Part shown: in pieces, positions 33,059 to 42,423 of the stretch
Layout: each line of letters opens with the position of its first letter
Position numbering within the stretch: the stretch's first letter is position 1
DNA from: Cyclobacteriaceae bacterium
GTDB lineage: Bacteria > Bacteroidota > Bacteroidia > Cytophagales > Cyclobacteriaceae
NCBI GenBank assembly: GCA_019638255.1
Contig: JAHBUD010000001.1
Location: forward strand, 868,001 to 932,000
DNA: 64,000 bases
Reading direction: 5' to 3'
Notes under the pieces: generated by a model
Told to the model about the DNA's origin: nothing
Databases searched by the model: none
What the model saw: the letters and a program-made list of their open reading frames with translations, nothing else
Position numbers and translations under genes: made by a program

Positions 33059-35782
33059 ATGGATAAATATTCCTACCTCTCAAATGCTGATGTTAGTTAT
33101 TTGGATCAACTCTATCAAAATTACAAAAGCGATCCATCAAGCGTTGACCTTACCTGGCAGAAGTTTTTTGAAGGCTATGAGTTCTCCCAGCAGCGCTTTG
33201 GCGAGAATGGATCTGCTGGTGGGGCTGTCGATTCGCAGGCCATCAAAGAAACGCAGGTTAGAAACCTGATTTTTGCCTATCGTTCTTTTGGGCACCTGGC
33301 TTCAAAAACAAATCCCGTACGGGAGAGAAGAAATCACAATGTTCATTTCGATCTGAAGTTTTTTGGTTTAACGGAGTCCGATCTCGATGCCGAGTTCGAT
33401 GTGGCTACCGAAATCGGAATGAACCGCACTTCCCTGCGCAACATTGTTGATAAACTCAAACAGGTTTACCTGGGGCCAATAGGCTTTGAATATAATTACA
33501 TCCGCAATGATGAAATCCGTCAATGGTTTTTCAATAAGTGCGAGAATGAATACTACAATCACAATCCAAATCTTGAAGAGAAGAAGAGGATTCTAAGCAA
33601 GCTTAACGAAGCCGTTGTGTTTGAAAACTTTTTGCACACAAAGTTTTTAGGACAGAAGAGATTTTCATTGGAGGGTGGAGAGAATACTATTCCCGGTTTA
33701 CAGGCTATCATCAACAAGGCTGCAGAACTGGATGTAAAAGAAGTAGTAATAGGTATGGCTCACCGTGGCCGTCTTAATGTACTTTCTAATATTCTGGGAA
33801 AGACCTACGAACAAATATTTACTGAATTCGAAGGCAATGTAAACCCCGATGCTACCATGGGTGATGGTGACGTGAAATATCACCTGGGGTATGCCAGCCG
33901 AATTGATACCCCATCGGGCAAAAAAATATATGTGAAGCTAACTCCGAATCCATCGCATCTTGAAGCGGTTGATCCGTTGGTACTCGGCTATACCCGAGGA
34001 CAAATTGATGATGAGTTTGGTGGTGATCTGAAAAAAGCTATGGCCATTCTTATTCATGGCGATGCAGCAGTAGCGGGCCAGGGAATTGTTTATGAAGTAG
34101 TACAAATGTCAGGATTACCCGGCTATACAACCGGAGGCACCGTGCATTTTGTTATAAACAACCAGGTAGGTTTTACTACTGATTATGACGATGCAAGAAC
34201 AGCCATTTACTGTACAGATGTTTCAAAAATCATTGATGCCCCAGTGCTTCATGTGAATGGTGATGATGCTGAGGCGGTAACCTTTGCGTCTAACCTTGCC
34301 GTAGAATACAGACAAAAATTTGGCAAAGATATTTTTATTGATTTGCTATGTTACCGTAGGCATGGACACAACGAAAGTGATGAGCCAAAGTTCACACAGC
34401 CCAAGCTTTATAACATTATTGCCAAGCATCCGAACCCACGCGAAGTATATGTAAAGAAATTAGCCAATAGTGGTGTGGATGCTGCGCTGGCCGAGGAGAT
34501 GGACAAAAACTTCCGTAATCAGTTACAGGACAGACTCAACGAAGTAAAGCAAAAGCCACTACCCTATAAGTTTCAGGAGAGTGAGGAAGAATGGGCATCC
34601 ATGCGAAAAGCGGTAAATGAAGATTTTGATCAATCGCCCGACACGTCTATTGCGCAGGCTATGGTTGAAAAAGTTGGCAAAGCGTTAACCACTATACCGG
34701 ATGGTTTTAAGCCAATCAAGCAGATTGAGAAACTATTAAAGGACCGCAAAGCTTCATTCTTTGAAGAAAAACAACTGGGCTGGGCAGAGGCTGAATTGCT
34801 CGCTTTCGGGTCTTTACTGGCGGAAAAATGTATTGTGCGAATGTCAGGGCAGGATGTTAAGCGAGGAACGTTTTCACATCGGCATGCCTATTTCTGGGAC
34901 ATTAACACCAATCAATCGTATTCAGGCCTAAATAATATTTCTCCAGAACAGTCCAAGTTGCACCTCTACAATTCGTTGCTCTCTGAATTTGGAGTGATGG
35001 GTTTTGAATATGGATACTCCATGGCAACACCGCATGCATTGGTTTTGTGGGAAGCTCAGTTCGGTGATTTTGTAAATGGTGCCCAAGTTATTATTGATCA
35101 GTTTATTACCAGTGCCGAATCAAAATGGCAGCGCCAGAATGGTTTGGTGTTACTACTGCCCCATGGGTATGAAGGTCAGGGGCCTGAACACAGCAGTGCC
35201 AAGCCTGAGCGCTTCTTACAGCAGGCTGCAGAACTCAACATGGTAGTGGCTAACCTCACTTCAGCAGCTAATTATTTTCACCTGTTAAGACGCCAGGTAA
35301 AATGGGAATTCCGAAAGCCCTGTATTGTCTTTTCACCCAAGTCCTTGTTGCGTCACCCTGCTGTTGTTTCGCCAGTGAAAGAATTTACGGAAGGGAGATT
35401 TGTTGAAGTACTTGATGACCCTAACGCAAACGCAAAGGATATAAAGCGTGTGGTACTTTGTTCAGGTAAAGTATTTTTTGATTTGCAAGAACATCAGCAA
35501 AAGAAGAAAATCAAAAACACCGCATTAGTTCGCCTGGAGCAACTTTATCCTTTCCCGAAAAAACAATTGGATACTGTTTTGAAAAAGTATAAGAACGCTG
35601 AATTGATCTGGGCGCAGGAAGAACCTCACAACATGGGATACCGGGCATATGTTCAGCGTTTCATGCCCGATGTTGACCTGAAACTAGTTGCCCGTAAGTC
35701 GAGTGCATCGCCAGCAACGGGGTACTCAAAAGTGCATAAAGCGGAGCAGGAAAAAATCATCAATCTTGCATTTGAAATATAA
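33059..35782 (+). CDS. sucA: 2-oxoglutarate dehydrogenase E1 component
   Basis: A 907-residue thiamine-diphosphate enzyme that decarboxylates 2-oxoglutarate in the TCA cycle and passes succinyl to the E2 lipoyl arm. The N-terminal E2-binding segment ([25 protein letters not shown]) is present. Conserved blocks are [45 protein letters not shown], the thiamine site [11 protein letters not shown], and the C-terminal [22 protein letters not shown]-like block and [11 protein letters not shown]. The length is normal. It is followed by sucB and lpdA on the same strand. Confidence 0.98.
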   Translation: [907 protein letters not shown]

Positions 35783-35824
35783 TACCAGACCCTCAATTAA
35801 AATCAATAAATCTAAAATCAAATC

Positions 35825-37345
35825 ATGGCTATACAAGTAAAAGTGCCCACGGTAGGTGAATCCATCACCGAAGTAACAGTTGCCAACTGGACAAAAAAAG
35901 ATGGCGATGCTGTGCAGATGGATGAAGTTATTGCCGAGCTGGAGTCAGACAAAGCAACTTTTGAACTAACAGCTCCTGCTGCGGGTATTCTGCGCATTAA
36001 AAAACAAGTGGGAGATGCGGTACCCATTGGTGAATTGATTTGTGAGATTGAAGAGTCTGCAGGAGGAAGTGTTCCTAAACCAGAAAGCAAACCTGGTGCA
36101 GTTGAATCAGCACCTTCATCACCAAAAGCTACAGGTGATGTTAAGGAGATGAAAGTGCCTGCAGTGGGAGAGTCCATCACCGAAGTAACCATTTCTACCT
36201 GGTTGAAGAACGATGGTGATTTTGTGAAACTGGATGAAGTGATTGCAGAAGTCGAATCAGACAAGGCCACATTTGAATTACCGGCAGAGGCTAATGGTAT
36301 TTTGCGAATTGTGGCCAAGCAAGGGGATACGCTACCCATCGGTGGATTGATCTGTAAAATTGAAGTAATGGAAGGTATGCCTGGTGAGGCACAGACATCA
36401 ACAGCTGCGCCTGTTGCGCAACCAGCAGCGAGCGATAAATCGTACGCGGCCGGGCATCCATCTCCTGCTGCTGCAAAAATTTTGGATGAGAAGGGCATTG
36501 CTTCGACCCAGGTTCAAGGATCAGGCGTTGGTGGCCGCATTACCAAGGAAGATGCACAGAAGGCTCAGCCCGGCACTTCGAAAGCAGAGCCTGCTAAGCC
36601 AGCCAGTGTTCCATCAGGTCCTCCGGTTATCAGTTCAGGTGTATCGCGTAATCAACGCAGGGAAAAAATGACTTCACTGCGTAAGACCATTGCACGGAGA
36701 TTGGTAGCGGTGAAGAATGAAACGGCCATGCTCACTACCTTCAACGAGGTAGACATGAAGCCGATTATGGACATGCGTGCGAAATACAAGGATAAGTTTA
36801 AGGAAAAATACGGTGTAGGTCTTGGCTTCATGTCTTTTTTTACAAAGGCAGTTTGTCAGGCATTGAAAGAATGGCCCTCTGTAAATGCGCAGATTGATGG
36901 CGATGAAATTGTATTTAATGATTATTGCGATATATCCATAGCAGTTTCCACTCCACGTGGTTTAGTAGTACCGGTAATCCGAAATGCCGAATCGCTTTCG
37001 TTCGATCAGATTGAAATGGAAATCGGAAGATTGGCAGCACGTGGACGCGATGGAAAACTTTCAATCGAAGAAATGACCGGAGGCACGTTCTCCATTACCA
37101 ATGGAGGTGTTTTTGGCTCAATGTTATCAACACCAATTATTAATCCACCACAATCGGCTATTTTGGGTATGCACAACATTGTAGAGCGGCCCGTGGTTAA
37201 AAACGGCCAGGTAGTAGTAACACCTGTAATGTATGTGGCCATGTCATATGATCACCGTATTATTGATGGTCGTGAGTCTGTGAGCTTCTTGGTTCGTGTG
37301 AAAGAAATGCTGGAAGATCCGGGAAGATTGATACTGGGTGTATAA
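35825..37345 (+). CDS. sucB: Dihydrolipoyl succinyltransferase (E2) with two lipoyl domains
   Basis: A 506-residue E2 core enzyme. Two tandem lipoyl domains are visible, each with the sequence ESDKATFEL: lysine 43 in the first (1-78) and lysine 147 in the second (about 107-180). A peripheral-subunit-binding domain follows ([11 protein letters not shown]...[13 protein letters not shown]), then an Ala/Pro linker and the catalytic domain ending in the [11 protein letters not shown] active-site histidine motif. E. coli SucB has only one lipoyl domain, so the second is noteworthy. [14 protein letters not shown] openings mark it as the 2-oxoglutarate rather than the pyruvate enzyme, consistent with sucA immediately upstream. 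Confidence 0.95.
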   Translation: MAIQVKVPTVGESITEVTVANWTKKDGDAVQMDEVIAELESDKATFELTAPAAGILRIKKQVGDAVPIGELICEIEESAGGSVPKPESKPGAVESAPSSPKATGDVKEMKVPAVGESITEVTISTWLKNDGDFVKLDEVIAEVESDKATFELPAEANGILRIVAKQGDTLPIGGLICKIEVMEGMPGEAQTSTAAPVAQPAASDKSYAAGHPSPAAAKILDEKGIASTQVQGSGVGGRITKEDAQKAQPGTSKAEPAKPASVPSGPPVISSGVSRNQRREKMTSLRKTIARRLVAVKNETAMLTTFNEVDMKPIMDMRAKYKDKFKEKYGVGLGFMSFFTKAVCQALKEWPSVNAQIDGDEIVFNDYCDISIAVSTPRGLVVPVIRNAESLSFDQIEMEIGRLAARGRDGKLSIEEMTGGTFSITNGGVFGSMLSTPIINPPQSAILGMHNIVERPVVKNGQVVVTPVMYVAMSYDHRIIDGRESVSFLVRVKEMLEDPGRLILGV

Positions 37346-37410
37346 AATTCTACTGCGTGGCAGCAAAAAAAATTTACTTAAAAAGAAATCTCTCGTTTAA
37401 ACTTTGAGTT

Positions 37411-38808
37411 ATGGATTATCAGGTAATAGTAATTGGTTCCGGTCCGGGTGGTTATGTTGCCGCTATACGTTGTGCACAACTCGGCATGAAAACCGCCATC
37501 ATTGAAAAGTATCCTACACTGGGCGGTACCTGTTTAAATGTGGGATGTATTCCGTCAAAGGCTTTACTTGATTCATCTGAACATTTTTACAATGCCGGTC
37601 ATACGTTTGAAGAGCATGGCATTGAAATCTCAAAACCCAAAGCCAATATCGCGCAAATGATTAAGCGGAAGGCCGGTGTGGTAAAAGCCAATGTAGATGG
37701 TATTGCTTTCCTGATGAAGAAAAATAAAATTGATGTCCATACCGGTGTTGGTTCGTTTGTTGATAAAAACACCATCAAAATCACCTCTTCTGATGGTAAG
37801 ACGAAAACCATTACGGGCGAAAAAATAATTATCGCGACAGGCTCAAAACCTACTCCGCTGCCGTTTGCACCGTTTGATAAAAAACGAATTATCTCCAGCA
37901 CCGAAGCACTTGAGCTAAAAGAAATCCCCAAGCACCTGATTGTTGTGGGTGGCGGGGTTATTGGGATGGAACTAGGCTCGGTTTACGCCCGCATTGGATC
38001 GAAAGTAACAGTGGTAGAATTTCTTGACAGCATAATACCCACCATGGATGGAACCATGGGTAAGGAATTGCAAAAGGCTACTAAAAAATTGGGAATGGAT
38101 TTTTACCTGGGGCACAAGGTAACGGCCATTGAGAGTAAGGGTAAGGAGGTTATACTGAAAGCTGAAGATAAAGCGAGTAAGCAAATTGAACTCAAAGGCG
38201 ATTACTGCCTGGTAAGTATTGGTCGTAAACCGTATACCGATGGCTTAGGGCTCGACAAAGTCGGTATTGAAACCGAACGGGGTATGATTCCTGTTGACAA
38301 TCACCTGAAAACGAAAGTTGATAATATCTATGCCATTGGAGATGTGGTGCGTGGTGCTATGCTGGCCCATAAAGCCGAAGAAGAGGGTGTGATGGTGGCA
38401 GAGCAATTGGCCGGACAAAAGCCACATATCAATTACCTGCTTATACCGGGAGTAGTGTATACCTGGCCTGAGGTAGCCAGTGTTGGCTACACTGAAGAGC
38501 AATTAAAGAAAGATGGCAAGGCTTATAAAGTAGGAAGCTTTCCGTATAAAGCGCTTGGTCGTGCACGGGCATCCATGGATCTCGATGGGCTTGTAAAAAT
38601 TCTGGCTGATAAAAGCACTGATGAAATTTTGGGCGTGCACATTATTGGAGCCCGCGCTGCCGATATGATTGCTGCCGGAGTGGTGGCTATGGAGTATCGT
38701 GCATCTGCGGAAGATGTAGCGCGTATGTCGCATGCGCATCCAACCTATATGGAGGCAGTAAAAGAAGCTTGCCTGGCGGCAACAGCCAACCGGCCTTTGC
38801 ATATGTAA
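37411..38808 (+). CDS. lpdA: Dihydrolipoyl dehydrogenase (E3)
   Basis: A 465-residue flavoprotein that reoxidises dihydrolipoamide with NAD. FAD-binding VIGSGPGGYVAAI opens the chain, the redox-active disulfide is Cys41-Cys46 (GGTCLNVGCIPSK), NAD-binding VVGGGVIGMELGSVYARIG is mid-chain, and the C-terminal dimer-interface HAHPTYMEAVKEA supplies the catalytic His-Glu. It completes the oxoglutarate dehydrogenase set with sucA and sucB and may also serve other 2-oxoacid complexes. Confidence 0.98.
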   Translation: MDYQVIVIGSGPGGYVAAIRCAQLGMKTAIIEKYPTLGGTCLNVGCIPSKALLDSSEHFYNAGHTFEEHGIEISKPKANIAQMIKRKAGVVKANVDGIAFLMKKNKIDVHTGVGSFVDKNTIKITSSDGKTKTITGEKIIIATGSKPTPLPFAPFDKKRIISSTEALELKEIPKHLIVVGGGVIGMELGSVYARIGSKVTVVEFLDSIIPTMDGTMGKELQKATKKLGMDFYLGHKVTAIESKGKEVILKAEDKASKQIELKGDYCLVSIGRKPYTDGLGLDKVGIETERGMIPVDNHLKTKVDNIYAIGDVVRGAMLAHKAEEEGVMVAEQLAGQKPHINYLLIPGVVYTWPEVASVGYTEEQLKKDGKAYKVGSFPYKALGRARASMDLDGLVKILADKSTDEILGVHIIGARAADMIAAGVVAMEYRASAEDVARMSHAHPTYMEAVKEACLAATANRPLHM

Positions 38809-38812
38809 TGGC

Positions 38813-39961
38813 TTAACGCCTGAACTGGATGTACGCCCTGACAGTGAGCGCGATTACAATGGGCACGAGTGAAAAATGTAACATCTGTGGAAGCCATGCC
38901 CACGAGATGAGCAACACGGCATTAATGATCACTACAATCAGGAAGTATTTCTTTACCCATTCACGTGGTTTAAAAACAAGAATGGCAACTACAAGGTGAG
39001 TAGGCAATGCCCATAAAACGTTCAGGTTATTGGCTGCTGCACGATGATCGGTAGCCACCCATAACAGAAATAACAATAGGCCTACCAATCCGATGAGGCC
39101 AAAGAACAAAGCATCAAACCAATTCGAAATTTTCTTGCGTTTACTATCGTAGATGGTTAATGCCAAAGCTAGCAGAGCAAACAAAGAAAAAACATAAACG
39201 GGTTGGAATATGCCGTTGCTGAAAGTTTCAGGCCTTGCTTCATAGCGGATTACCTTTTGTTTTACAAGGGACTCACCATTAAGGGAGGCATGATCAAATC
39301 CGTACTCAACATAATCGGGTAAAAACATGTGTTCATAGGGTGTGGCGATTTTATCCATTGGCAAACCGAGGCAAAGGTCAATGCCTAAGTCGCCCCACGG
39401 TTGGTATTTAAGGTACAAATCAGTAAGCGCCCGTATGGAAAGGGGCTTGATAATATAGGATCCATCAAACACCACCTCCTCACCAAACACTTTTTGAACA
39501 ATTTCAGGAAGTTTGGTGGCACAGTTATCATAGAAATAATCGTAAAAATAAAATTGATTTTCAGGCTTTGCATTCCATATCAGGTAATCGAAAAGTTTTT
39601 GCTTTTGCTCCAGGGTTAAGTTTAGAACCTGTTCATGCACATAGCGGTTATAGTATTGGTACACGTATTCAAAGCGCTCAAAATCCTGAACCGCCAGACG
39701 GTACCGGTTATGCCCTCGGGCAAAATTCAGGTAGAAGTTCGGCTGATCGAAATCAAAAACACCATAGTTGAATGCAGCATTTATTCCATTTTCCGGATCA
39801 TATACGCGAAACGCACTGTGACCAAATGCGGTAAACACAGCTTCTTGCCCGGGGCCGCAGGTTATTACCGAAATTTCTGCCTCGTTTGAAAGTTGTTGTG
39901 CTAAGGAATATGTGACGAGGAAGTAGCTAAATAGGAGTGTGAAGCCGGAACGCTTTTTCAT
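38813..39961 (-). CDS. lnb: DUF4105 protein, probable lipoprotein N-acyltransferase Lnb
   Basis: A 382-residue envelope protein. Its signal peptide ends near SLAQQ (about residue 21). A periplasmic papain-like domain has the motifs FGHSAFR (His48) and DNCATK (Cys147), the likely catalytic pair. The C-terminal third has about four membrane helices (from ~255) ending in a basic tail. DUF4105 proteins of Bacteroides were recently identified as Lnb, which adds the third acyl chain to lipoproteins in species lacking Lnt; I assign this by motif recall. The many lipoproteins in the window fit such a need. Convergent with lpdA, 4 bases apart. Confidence 0.75.
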   Translation of the reverse strand: MKKRSGFTLLFSYFLVTYSLAQQLSNEAEISVITCGPGQEAVFTAFGHSAFRVYDPENGINAAFNYGVFDFDQPNFYLNFARGHNRYRLAVQDFERFEYVYQYYNRYVHEQVLNLTLEQKQKLFDYLIWNAKPENQFYFYDYFYDNCATKLPEIVQKVFGEEVVFDGSYIIKPLSIRALTDLYLKYQPWGDLGIDLCLGLPMDKIATPYEHMFLPDYVEYGFDHASLNGESLVKQKVIRYEARPETFSNGIFQPVYVFSLFALLALALTIYDSKRKKISNWFDALFFGLIGLVGLLLFLLWVATDHRAAANNLNVLWALPTHLVVAILVFKPREWVKKYFLIVVIINAVLLISWAWLPQMLHFSLVPIVIALTVRAYIQFRR

Positions 39962-40034
39962 AATACAGAAAGATGATTTAATATAATTGTTTTTGTTTCA
40001 AACATCTTAATAATTTGCCTTTTTGCAGGGCTGA

Positions 40035-41354
40035 ATGAAGAAGATATTTCAAGGACTGGTAACATGGCTCGAAATCGACCATCCGGATGATGCCACCATA
40101 TTTTTTACCACACGCAGAACGGTGCTATATGCTCGTATTCTGATAATCTCCGGGCTAGCCATCTTGTTCACGTTTGTTAAGGATTTTATCGACCAGGGGT
40201 TTGCTCCTGTGCCACTTGCCGTATTCATTTTACTTCTCGTAGTAATTATAGCTTTTCTTTTGAATAAATATGGGTATCCGGTTATATCGAAAGCAATCTT
40301 CCTTTTATTACTTAATGTAGTAATCGCACTGGTGTGTTCGGTTGTTCCGTTTGAACGACTTTCCTTTCTGTATTTTTTTCCACTAATAATTATAGCGTTT
40401 GTGGTTTTTGATGATGAACAAAAGTTGCACCGTCAGTTTTTTGTAGGCTTATCATCAATCATTCTACTCCTTTTGGTTTTCACCGATTTTAAACTGTTTT
40501 GGGATTATCAACTTTCTGTTTCGGAACTGGGCCAGCTTAATATGATCATTAATTTAATTGTGGTTGTTTTGGTGATTACTTTTTGCATCGATTTTCTGAT
40601 CCGAACCAATAAAAGGGCTGAAGAAAATTTAAAACAACAGGCAGCCTATATTCAAAGCCAGAATGAGGAGTTGAAAAAGATCAATGCTGAGCTTGACCGG
40701 TTTGTTTACAGTGCATCGCACGACTTGCGTGCGCCATTAGTCTCAATACAAGGACTCACCAAAATTGCGGTGGATGAAGCGCAACATGAAACCGATAGGA
40801 AATACTTCAAACTTATCAATGATCGTGTGGTAAAACTGGATGAGTTTATCCGCGACATCATTGAGTATTCACGAAATGCCAGAACGGAGCGAAACTTTGA
40901 AATGTTTTCGCCTGAGCCTTTGATTCAGGAAATAATTGAAAACCTGAAGTATGTTGAGGGCTCTGGTCAGATTGCTTTCAATGTGAAGAGTACAGTGCCT
41001 GAAATTTATTCAGACAAGAGTCGGTTGAAAGTGATTCTGTCAAATATGATTGCAAATGCCATTCGATACCACAATCTTAGAAGAGACAATCCATTTATTG
41101 ATATCCAGGTAATGCAGGACAGTCAAAACATTACGATTACCGTTAAGGACAATGGGGTGGGAATTCAGGACGAAGCCAGGGATAAAATATTTAATATGTT
41201 TTACCGAGCCAGCGATCGCGCGGGCGGATCGGGTCTTGGTTTATATATTGTTAAGGAAATGGTTGACAAACTGGAAGGAACCATTCGGGTTGACTCTGTA
41301 TTTGGTGAGGGTACAACTTTTTTTGTTGTAATTCCGGTACAACCTGAACAGTAA
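40035..41354 (+). CDS. Membrane sensor histidine kinase
   Basis: A 439-residue kinase with about six predicted membrane helices (roughly 32-50, 58-76, 84-104, 108-124, 134-150, 168-188), no recognisable extracellular sensor domain, a short coiled coil (195-222), a HisKA dimerisation helix with the phospho-acceptor His229 in ASHDLRAP, and a HATPase domain (ANAIRYHN, DNGVGIQ, GSGLGLYIVKEM). No response regulator is adjacent. The stop overlaps the start of the radical SAM gene (TAATG at 41352-41356), implying coupled translation. Confidence 0.93.
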   Translation: MKKIFQGLVTWLEIDHPDDATIFFTTRRTVLYARILIISGLAILFTFVKDFIDQGFAPVPLAVFILLLVVIIAFLLNKYGYPVISKAIFLLLLNVVIALVCSVVPFERLSFLYFFPLIIIAFVVFDDEQKLHRQFFVGLSSIILLLLVFTDFKLFWDYQLSVSELGQLNMIINLIVVVLVITFCIDFLIRTNKRAEENLKQQAAYIQSQNEELKKINAELDRFVYSASHDLRAPLVSIQGLTKIAVDEAQHETDRKYFKLINDRVVKLDEFIRDIIEYSRNARTERNFEMFSPEPLIQEIIENLKYVEGSGQIAFNVKSTVPEIYSDKSRLKVILSNMIANAIRYHNLRRDNPFIDIQVMQDSQNITITVKDNGVGIQDEARDKIFNMFYRASDRAGGSGLGLYIVKEMVDKLEGTIRVDSVFGEGTTFFVVIPVQPEQ

Positions 41355-42373
41355 TGGCGAGCCTGAGTGATATAAGAAATGGAATTTTAAAGTCCTCACC
41401 TCAACGAGTACTAAACGCTGCACGCATTTGGTCAAGCTACCATAAATCCAAATTGACTGGAAAGCCCCACATCAGCGGTTTACCCATCAGCATTTCAATT
41501 GAGCCCACCACCAGCTGTAATTTGCGCTGTCCCGAATGCCCCAGTGGTTTGCGCTCGTTTACCCGCCCTACCGGGATGCTTCAGCAGGAGCTCTTTAAAA
41601 ATGTTATCGATCAACTGGCATCAAAACTCAGTTACCTGATTTTTTATTTTCAAGGTGAGCCTTACCTGAATCCACAGTTTCTGGATATGGTAGCCTATGC
41701 CGGTAGTAAGGGAATTTATACGGCCACCTCTACAAACGCACATTATTTTACAGATCAAACTGCGAAAGCAACCATTGAATCTGGACTTGATCGGTTGATT
41801 ATCTCTATTGATGGAACTTCTCAAGAAACCTACAAATCCTATCGGGTGGGCGGTAGTCTGGATAAAGTGATTGCAGGTACAAAAAAAATACTGGAGTGGA
41901 AACGTAAACTTCATTCAAAAACTCCCCATACGGTGTTCCAGTTTTTAGTAGTTAAACCAAATGAGCACGAAATACCGGATGTGTATAAACTCGCTAATGA
42001 ACTGGGGGTCGATGAGGTTGTACTAAAGACTGCACAGATTTACGATTTTGAAAAGGGTTCGGAACTGATACCGACACAAGATAAGTACTCCAGGTATCGC
42101 AAAAACGGAAGTGGAAAATACTCAATCAAAAACAACCTGGATAATCATTGCTGGAAAATGTGGCACAGTTGCGTCATTACCTGGGACGGAAAAGTGGTGC
42201 CCTGTTGTTTTGATAAGGATGCCCATTTTGTGCTGGGCGATCTTACCAAAAATTCTTTTGAAGAAATTTGGTTTGGTGAAGCGTACAATAATTTTCGTTC
42301 TTCGCTGCTGAAGTCCAGAAAGGAAATAGAAATCTGCAAAAACTGTACGGAAGGAACAAAGGTGTGGGCTTAG
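41354..42373 (+). CDS. Radical SAM/SPASM protein
   Basis: A 339-residue iron-sulfur protein. The radical SAM cluster motif is CNLRCPEC (Cys55, 59, 62). Strands with YFQGEPYLN and SIDGTSQETY follow the radical SAM barrel. The C-terminus has a SPASM-type cysteine set (CWKMWHSC, VVPCCFDKD, CKNCTEG) able to bind one or two auxiliary clusters. Such proteins modify peptides, act as anaerobic maturases, or act on sugars and cofactors. No small precursor peptide gene is adjacent, so a RiPP role has no support here. Coupled to the histidine kinase by a one-base overlap. Confidence 0.92.
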   Translation: MASLSDIRNGILKSSPQRVLNAARIWSSYHKSKLTGKPHISGLPISISIEPTTSCNLRCPECPSGLRSFTRPTGMLQQELFKNVIDQLASKLSYLIFYFQGEPYLNPQFLDMVAYAGSKGIYTATSTNAHYFTDQTAKATIESGLDRLIISIDGTSQETYKSYRVGGSLDKVIAGTKKILEWKRKLHSKTPHTVFQFLVVKPNEHEIPDVYKLANELGVDEVVLKTAQIYDFEKGSELIPTQDKYSRYRKNGSGKYSIKNNLDNHCWKMWHSCVITWDGKVVPCCFDKDAHFVLGDLTKNSFEEIWFGEAYNNFRSSLLKSRKEIEICKNCTEGTKVWA

Positions 42374-42388
42374 CCACGATGCATTATA

Positions 42389-42419
42389 GTTGTTCTACAC
42401 CTTAAAGGTGTAGGACAAC
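42389..42419. terminator. Bidirectional hairpin between convergent genes
   Basis: A nearly perfect 15-bp inverted repeat (42389-42403 with 42405-42419, one G-T pair) lies between the convergent radical SAM and M1 peptidase genes. No strong T-run follows, so it may work by structure alone. Confidence 0.6.
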
Positions 42420-42423
42420 TGAC

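Noticed and set aside
41354..42373. RiPP maturation locus around the radical SAM/SPASM protein
   Set aside because: No short precursor frame, peptidase-transporter or recognition-domain protein was found on either side; the downstream M1 peptidase is convergent and separated by a hairpin.
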